Assembly: GCA_038373885.1 (NCBI GenBank)
Contig: JAWZYV010019585.1
Location: 1 to 64,000 of the forward strand
Origin: Cheiracanthium punctorium
Lineage: Eukaryota > Arthropoda > Arachnida > Araneae > Cheiracanthiidae
Direction: 5' to 3'
DNA length: 64,000 nt
The translations under genes and the position numbers were made by a program. Of the stretch, positions 57,881 to 64,000 are shown one piece after another. How positions within the stretch are numbered: the first letter of the stretch is position 1; every line of letters begins with the position of its first letter. A model generated the notes under the pieces. The model was not told where the DNA came from and did not search any database. It saw only the letters and a list, made by a program, of their open reading frames with translations.

Positions 57881-57938
57881 AAATGTGTGAATTAACTGTA
57901 AGAAAATTAATTATAAATATGTGATTAATTGCATCACA
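57881..57938 (-). repeat. Truncated 5' LTR: first 58 bp of U3 only
   Basis: Identical to the first 58 bp of the 3' LTR (53572-53515) except for one base (aactgc against aattgc). After 'cacacattt' the two diverge at once: the 3' LTR continues in U3, while here WDR26 5'UTR begins (gatggtggcatacgacg). The outer end carries the ATCCC target duplication. Confidence 0.9.
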
Positions 57939-57943
57939 ATCCC

Positions 57944-58300
57944 CATTCCACTATTCAATATAAAGTACAAGCACAAGTCATCAATGTTGAAAATTTGGCA
58001 GGAGCGATGGCAAAATAGCCCCCCCCCTAGCCGTTGAACTTCTCCATTCTTTTTTAAAGTCGCAGAATATCTTCTCCATTAGAATGTACCTATTTTATTC
58101 TTAAACCATCGTTTTTTCCCCCAGTTTATAATAAAAATAAGCGAAACATCTTCATTCCTCTGCAAATGTAATAAAATAGGTCACTCTATGCATAATACAA
58201 CTGTCCCCTCACTTCTAATTATATAAAAAATCGTCTACTCAGTCACTCTCTTCTTGGACTGTATTCTAAAAAGCAGAAGCTTGCTGTCCGAAACCACACA
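57944..58300 (+). pseudogene. LINE ORF2 fragment, 3' part
   Basis: With the LTR element and one ATCCC copy removed, the frame from 52914 continues as SIPIPLFNIKYKHKSSMLKI, then WQERWQNSP. The W-Q-E-R-W pattern is typical of the region after RNase H in Jockey/I-type LINEs. Beyond a C-run at about 58019-58028 the reading frame is broken, and it fades by about 58300. Confidence 0.6.
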
Positions 58301-59999
58301 TTGTACGAACTAATTATCATTAAACACAACACTGTATTGTGTTTGGTTTAATGATAATTAACCAAATTCCTACCGTCATTACCTGAAGGGGACTCCGATT
58401 CTTAAGCAACACAACAAGAGAGGAAAGAAGAAAAGAGCCAGAGTCTTAAAAAAAGTTAAAAACTCATTAACAAAACTCATTAACAAAAGGTCTGTACTAT
58501 AAGACAGAATTGTTTTAAAATTTAAATAATTAACCAGTATGGCAATACTAGTTTGCAATGTTTTATTACTAAATTTTAATTGTAAGTATTCAAGTGTTTT
58601 TTCTATTTCTTTATTAAACTGTATTCTCTAATTTTTTTTAAAATAAGGATGAATTGTTTAAAAATTCACATAATGATCAAGTATTCTAGTGTTGGCCCAT
58701 ATCTCTTTATTTTTAAATTCTACTTGTTAAAGTGTTACCTCTATTTGTTTATCATACTTTATTCTCAAATTTCGAAACTGTAAAATATTTAAAGTATGTT
58801 TAAAAGCTCAAAACCATAAAGGTGAGTAAGGCCCGAAAACTTAAAAGTTAGGTAAAATCCGCCATTGAAGCATCAATTAAATGAGATTGCCGGTCAAAAA
58901 AATCAGAGGGAAAAAAAAGCTCTCTTTTGATGAAGGTGTTTACCTTTGCTACATCTGTTTATGTAGAAGCAATGCCTCGTCTTTTGATTGGAAAACAACC
59001 CTGGCATGCATTGAAGAAAAATAAGAAAGGAGTTTGAAGTGCTGTAATATGACGACGAGCTATTTTGTTCACCAAGGCTATGATTCCGAATAATGTGTAT
59101 TCAATACAGTTTCCTGAGATATTGTGAAATTTTGATAAATTGAATAGAGAAACACATAAAATGAAAAGAGAACGGATTTTAAACTTAATTCATTTTTAAG
59201 AATAATTTTCAATCATTTCAGCTCACATTTAATCTATTTTTAGCATGCTCAAACTAAAAAAGGGTTGACATTGGCAAAATTTGTTTTCTTTTTTTTTAAA
59301 TTTCCTCTAACTTTTTTTGTCATATTAATTTGCAATGTGTAAAAAAAGTGTTCTATATTCCCGTACCTTTAAAACGATCAGCTTAGATTGACCGAATTCT
59401 TCTTTAAATGAAGGTCACGGGCAAAAAGTAAAGCCAAAATGGTGACCAACATTGGTGACATTTGCCGGCATATTTCCTTTCATATTTCTCATAAACTGAG
59501 GTTGTGAGACGAGGAGTGCTCAATGGTAATAATATTCCGATTCAAATATTTGTCATTTTGAACATTTTTCCCGATTTCACATTTTGCACACCGATGACAT
59601 TGTTATGAATTTTCAAACCCAGATTAAAATGAATCTGTTGAAAAAAAAAAAAAGATATACCTACATCTGTTGAAAGATAAGGTAAATTGAACTCCATAAA
59701 TGAACATCCACAATGAAGGATCTTTTTAATATTTGGGTTAGGGAAAGAGGTTTTGTATAGAGGAGGGGAACACATGGGCGAAAAGGATAAATGTAGATAA
59801 AAAATTAAAAAGCAAAAAGAAAAGTGTGAAACGCTTTTATATTTTAAATACGCATTAAAGTGCTTAAGTATTAAAGCCTTAGTATTCCAGCTCAGTATTC
59901 CATGCCTTGCCCCTATCTGACCTAATTGCTTTGTTATGTTGGAAAATGCATCATTATCCATTCGTCGGCTTATTTGTCTTCCTTGTTCTATTTCTCTGC
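58301..59999. other. AT-rich spacer with a hairpin
   Basis: At 58311-58362 'taattatcattaaac' pairs with 'gtttaatgataatta' around an inner 'acaa…ttgtgtttg' stem. Otherwise nothing is recognised. The minus-strand frame at 59542-60018 has no family features. Confidence 0.45.
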
Positions 60000-60313
60000 G
60001 AAGTGCATAATAATGCACGAGTGTGCAGTATTTGTCTTACTTGTTCCATAAAACACTTCTTTAGACTTGAAATCTATTAAAGTCGCCTTCTAAAACCACT
60101 GTACACGTAAAATCTTTGTCAGGATTGTTCTAACTAGACTTCACCTTTATAAATACTCTTTGGAAAGTGCATCATAATCCATGAGTGTTCCGTATTTGTC
60201 TTTCTTGTTTCATGAAACACATCTTGAGATTGAAATTTTCACTATTAAAACTGCCTACTAAAACAGTTTTAGAAACTTCTGCAGGCATATTCTGACTACA
60301 CTTCACCTTTACA
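60000..60313. repeat. Diverged tandem duplication, ~158-bp unit, two copies
   Basis: Units at about 60000-60152 and 60161-60313 share 'agtgcat.ataat.cacgag', 'gtatttgtctt.cttgttYc', 'ctactaaaac'-like and 'gacttcacctttata' blocks in the same order. Confidence 0.7.
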
Positions 60314-61983
60314 CCAATAAGGACAGTTTTATAGACACTGAAATTCCTATAAAAAGTAAGATCAATCCGCTAAACAGTAGGGTTTGGCAATTTCAGGCCA
60401 AATATAGAAGATACTGCCAGGCTGGGTTCGGATTCGGAAACTTAATTTTTAGTGCCAAATTAGGCGATAAATGGCCAAAAATGGCTAAAATAACAGGAAA
60501 CGATGGTCCTTCTTTTCGGAAATATTCGCTACCAAAGTGCAATTTTAATTGTATTAAACTAGTACATTGGATAACAGCAATTTTAATTAAAAAAGAAATT
60601 GTGTATACCATTTTAAAGAATAGTTTATGATAACAACAGATGTCGCTACATTACTGTGAGAAACGGAGTTCATGTGGAGGACTAAGGAAATATAAAAATA
60701 CCAGAAAGAATTTTCCTGTAAAAGCTCTTCTACGATTTTTGAAGCAATCAAAAGTTGATAGTGGGTGCATCACCATCATCTGTAAATTCCTCTTTCGCAG
60801 GCTTCAGATGGCTGAGACAGCTTACAGCGTCAAGTATTTTTAATAAATAATTAACGGAATGATTTATTAGAATTCAAGGTTTTATTGACAGCATGAAAGA
60901 GTTTAAGCGATTATAGTTTTGATTTGGAAATTTCTATTAGCATGAAAATGATCGATTAATTTCATTAATGATGGAAAGGCTAATCGCTTAATTTATGTCA
61001 GTTTCCTTGAGCTGTAGATAGTTTGAAATTTACTATGAGAATGAAAAATGGCGAAGATTAAAAAAGCAGGGATAAAAGATATTTTGTGTAGCGTTAACAA
61101 CGTTCAAGAATTTGAAAAGTTCTTAGATGAAGTTCAGCATATTAATTACTTCATGATATTCGTGAAGGATTTTAAAGAAAGTTTCTAATACAACAGTTTA
61201 AATTTTCTTTTCTTCAAAGCGATAAAAGTTTCTTCCTGAGAAACTATAAGACATATGTTTTATAATAAACACTGTCTTACTAAACACGTTTCTGGTATAA
61301 GAGCTTTTAAGAAACAGCTGAATAATAAAAGAATAAAAATTAAAACATGTTGAACGCATGAGTTACAAAACACTTTCAGACTCAAATGTCTTCATTGTGC
61401 ACTTTCTCTTGTACAACAAACAAGTATAAACAATCTGATAATTGTATCTTATTAAAGACCTAACGGTTTGTAGGGCACACAATTCCGGAAAAATCAGATA
61501 AAAAACTAGAACTCAGCAATACTTAACTTTAACTCAGCGATACTATACTTACTCAGCAATATCGAAGTTAACTAAATCACTTCCGATAGAATGTAATAGA
61601 TAAAATTTAATTTCGGCTAAATTTGTTTGTATTCGGCAAAAACATTTTCTTTTGAGTTGCAATTTTTAAAATAAAGTCTGTTGATGTATATTGTAGTTAA
61701 AAAGTAATAAAACTTTAAAAAAATTTTGTACGGTTGATTAAATAAGACTTTCTGTCAGAACCGTATTTTAAATGGTTTGTACCAAATGACATTTAAAACA
61801 TTAAAAAGCCATTGAATTTACAAGACTTTTGCATAATCTGTGCTTTTGAGATCGTGTAACACTACATGCCATTTCACTTAATGGAGCGGTTCTCAAACTT
61901 TTAACGTCACCTCCCCCCAACAAAGGCTAACTTACTGTGGCGGTGCCCCTCACATTTTTCAGCAAACATTCAGTTTTTAATCT
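60314..61983. other. AT-rich spacer
   Basis: No gene recognised. A short repeat of 'actcagcaatac' occurs at 61511-61562. The sequence at 61882-61960 ('gcggttctcaaactttta', 'ggcggtgcccc') resembles one end of a hAT MITE like that at 63306, without a visible partner end. Confidence 0.45.
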
Positions 61984-62265
61984 TTAACTAGCTGCTTACC
62001 CGTTCTCCGCACGGTAGGAGGCGAATATTTTCCTTACACATATAATTCGAATTAAACCCAGTGATAGGAATCTCTAATAGTAAAAAATTGCTGGAATTCT
62101 GACGAAAAGCTGACTCCATGAGTGGAAATTTGGGACGATTGCAACATGATGACACAAAAACTACGCCATTGTCACTGGCGATCAGAAAAGTAAGAACTTT
62201 ACGGTATGCAGACGAAACTTTTCTCTTTGGAAAAATGCCTTATTTCTACATCATATAATTCTCTT
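61984..62265 (+). repeat. Dispersed repeat, partner of 12948-13230
   Basis: It begins 'aactagctgcttacccgttc' and follows the same block order as 12948-13230, including 'cccagtgataggaatct', 'ctccatgagtg', 'gattgcaacatgatgac', 'gcgatcagaaaagt' and 'tatttctacatcata'. Confidence 0.6.
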
Positions 62266-63297
62266 TTTTTAGATTTAATTTATAGCATTCATACATACCA
62301 TATGAATAACATTACACGATGTTGAATACTATTTTATCTTATCTTGCATTTCGTAAAGCGTGGACAATGCATTAGCACAGTTATGTTGCAGATGACTTTG
62401 AAGTTGAAAATTTAAATTTAAATCTTATTAAATTTTACCTAAATTTAAAAAACCTACTCGAAACAATCGATGCACATTGTACGTTCAGAAACCAAAATGG
62501 ATCCTGTTTCCGTGAAGATCTTGTCGCTTTCGTAAATGAAAACATTTGTGACGTAACTTGGTGGTAAAGCTGTGGAAAAGCTTATTACCCTTACTGAACT
62601 CTTAATACAGTAGCACACGTAGCACACTTGTTACATAAAACTAACGTTGATCCCACTGCCAATTCACACTAAATAAATAACTAATTTCATATTTTATTTT
62701 TAACATAGATTAATTGCATAGTGTCAAATTCAATATTAAACAAAATCTGAAGTCGTTTCTAGAGCTCTTGGTCTTGTAACTGGAGTAACTGAAATATATA
62801 TGAAAAAATAAATAGAACTTTAACATATAAGTAATTTATATGAAATATTCTAAGCACATCGGATCCCGTTATTCGGAAAGATTCCACAAACGCCATGGGA
62901 TGAAAGAGCAATTAATTTCATATTATATTTTGTATTCCTTGCAAGCGCCTTTGTTATGTACATGATTGCAGTATCATTCTCGTACACAATGCTTATCCTA
63001 TAGTCTCTGGTGATTTATTTTGGATTTTCATTTCATATTCCTGACTTTTCATGCTTTCGAAATTTTGGTGCTTTGCGCATGTGAATAATCGATTATCATT
63101 TCGCATTACGGCTACCAATTAAATAGTTTTCCATATCGCTTCCTCCACGTTAACGACGTTATTCTGCCTTTTGTAGCTAAAAAAAAAAAAAAAAAACCGC
63201 CTACAAAGTTTCATTGCTTCAATTTATGCACACAGAGGGGTTAGGCAAATACGCACCCGTCAAAAGCGCTTCCTTATGTCTGCCGAAGCAGCACATA
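62266..63297. other. AT-rich spacer
   Basis: No gene recognised. An 18-base A-run lies at about 63179-63197. Confidence 0.45.
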
Positions 63298-63305
63298 CGT
63301 TAGCG

Positions 63306-63811
63306 CAGGGGTTCCCAAACTTTTTTTACCCGCGGCACCCTTGTCAGGCTAAAAGCATTTCGCGGCACCTTTGTCAGTCTAAAAACATTTCGTGGCACCC
63401 TTTTCAGGCTAAAAACTTCCGCGGAAGATTTCCTTTAAAGCAACATGAATATGAAGGTTAGAATGAAGCAGTTTGGATGCATTTTACGTTATTTCTTGTT
63501 TGTTTGTTTATAGGGCTAATTATCAAGAAAGTACTCTCTTGGGAAAGGGATATAGAATTTTGACAATACCCCCGTTTCAGGGAGTTCCTATAAAAGAGAG
63601 GCTACAGGACAGTCTTGAACTTGACTGAAATATTTTTGTTTGAGCCCACTTAGTGATCGGCTTGGCTCACTTTCTTGGGGATACCAGTTCAGAGGAAATT
63701 ATTTGATTATATATACTCCACCAAAACACTTTTCTTTATTATCTCCACGGCACCCCTGACATACGCTCGTGGCACCCTTGGGTGCCGCGGCACCCAGTTT
63801 GGGAACCTCTG
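63306..63811. mobile_element. hAT-type MITE, 506 bp, perfect 8-bp TSD and subterminal repeats
   Basis: Ends are CAGGGGTTCCCAAAC at the left and GTTTGGGAACCTCTG at the right. The duplication CGTTAGCG is perfect at 63298-63305 and 63812-63819. Next to the left end a ~33-bp unit ('ggcacccttgtcaggctaaa') occurs three times (63337-63415); next to the right end are 'ggcacccct' and 'ggcacccttgggtgccgcgg' units. These look like transposase-binding subterminal repeats. There is no coding sequence. Confidence 0.9.
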
Positions 63812-63819
63812 CGTTAGCG

Positions 63820-64000
63820 CGTAATGTGCTTCTCTGCATAATCTGAGAGCAAAACAGAAGACAATGACGTGAAAATGACGTCACACGCGAAGGAAATAAA
63901 ATGAAAAATATGCAGAATTGCCTGAAAAAACTTCGGTTATTTTTAATGCGTAAATATGTTAAAATTCTATTTGTTTCATATTTAATGCGTTTTCACTTTT
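63820..64000. other. AT-rich flank to window end
   Basis: Nothing recognised. Confidence 0.5.

Larger units (their letters stand above)
52915..57938 (-). mobile_element. Chimeric Ty3/gypsy LTR element carrying a WDR26 cDNA fragment
   Basis: Minus-strand order: 58 bp of LTR 5' end (57938-57881); WDR26 5'UTR and coding start (57880 to about 56745); gypsy pol from the C-terminal part of reverse transcriptase through RNase H and integrase (about 56744-54667); a 1.1-kb AT-rich 3' region; a purine-rich tract (53573-53586); and a full 658-bp LTR (53572-52915). The outer ends are TGTGATGC… and …ACCACA, and the flanks carry a perfect 5-bp duplication, ATCCC (52910-52914 and 57939-57943). Gag, protease, the reverse transcriptase active-site half, the primer binding site and most of the 5' LTR are absent. 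The copy has integrase-type ends and target duplication, so it was integrated as one unit rather than assembled on site. Confidence 0.88.

Overview
The window is AT-rich, intron- and repeat-dominated eukaryotic DNA, most probably from an arthropod and perhaps a spider. The grounds are a Tc1-mariner fossil with the arthropod-type DUF4817 head, two near-identical Tc1 copies, and many hAT, mariner, copia, gypsy and LINE remnants. Naming a spider is inference from the general look of the repeats, not proof. I found no intact ordinary host gene, no rRNA and no true tRNA gene. Nearly everything readable is mobile DNA at different stages of decay.

Layout. 0-1.1 kb: the 3' two thirds of a Tc1 element. 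1.9-3.8 kb: an inverted pair of tRNA-like SINEs around foldback repeats. 7.3-8.6 kb: a tiny Ty1/copia element with both LTRs and a 5-bp target duplication but only the end of pol. 11.8-15.1 kb: two hAT-type elements with 8-bp target duplications; the larger (2.6 kb) has ends made of CpG-rich TCTCG/CGAGA repeats. 16-23 kb: a ~300-bp repeat family in three or four same-strand copies. 28-35 kb: tandem duplications, MITEs, the C-terminal end of a hAT transposase and a mariner scrap. 38.7-40.9 kb: a decayed Tc1 fragment beside a complete 1.5-kb Tc1 element whose transposase lost its first catalytic Asp. 44-47 kb: perfect or near-perfect hairpins, a mariner-derived foldback and a SINE. 49.5-52.6 kb: a DD41D-type mariner split by nested insertions. 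58-64 kb: LINE fragment, tandem duplications and a hAT MITE.

The standout locus is 52,915-57,938 on the minus strand. It is a Ty3/gypsy-type LTR element in which gag, protease and the N-terminal half of reverse transcriptase are absent. In their place is an intronless 5' piece of the host gene WDR26 (5'UTR, LisH, CTLH, first WD40 repeat) fused in frame to pol, giving a 781-codon chimeric reading frame. The downstream LTR is complete (658 bp). The upstream end carries only the first 58 bp of an LTR, joined directly to the WDR26 5'UTR. The whole unit is flanked by a 5-bp duplication (ATCCC) and sits inside a LINE fossil whose reading frame rejoins exactly across it. This is the structure expected if reverse transcriptase switched template between a retrotransposon RNA and a host mRNA inside a particle and the product was then integrated by integrase.
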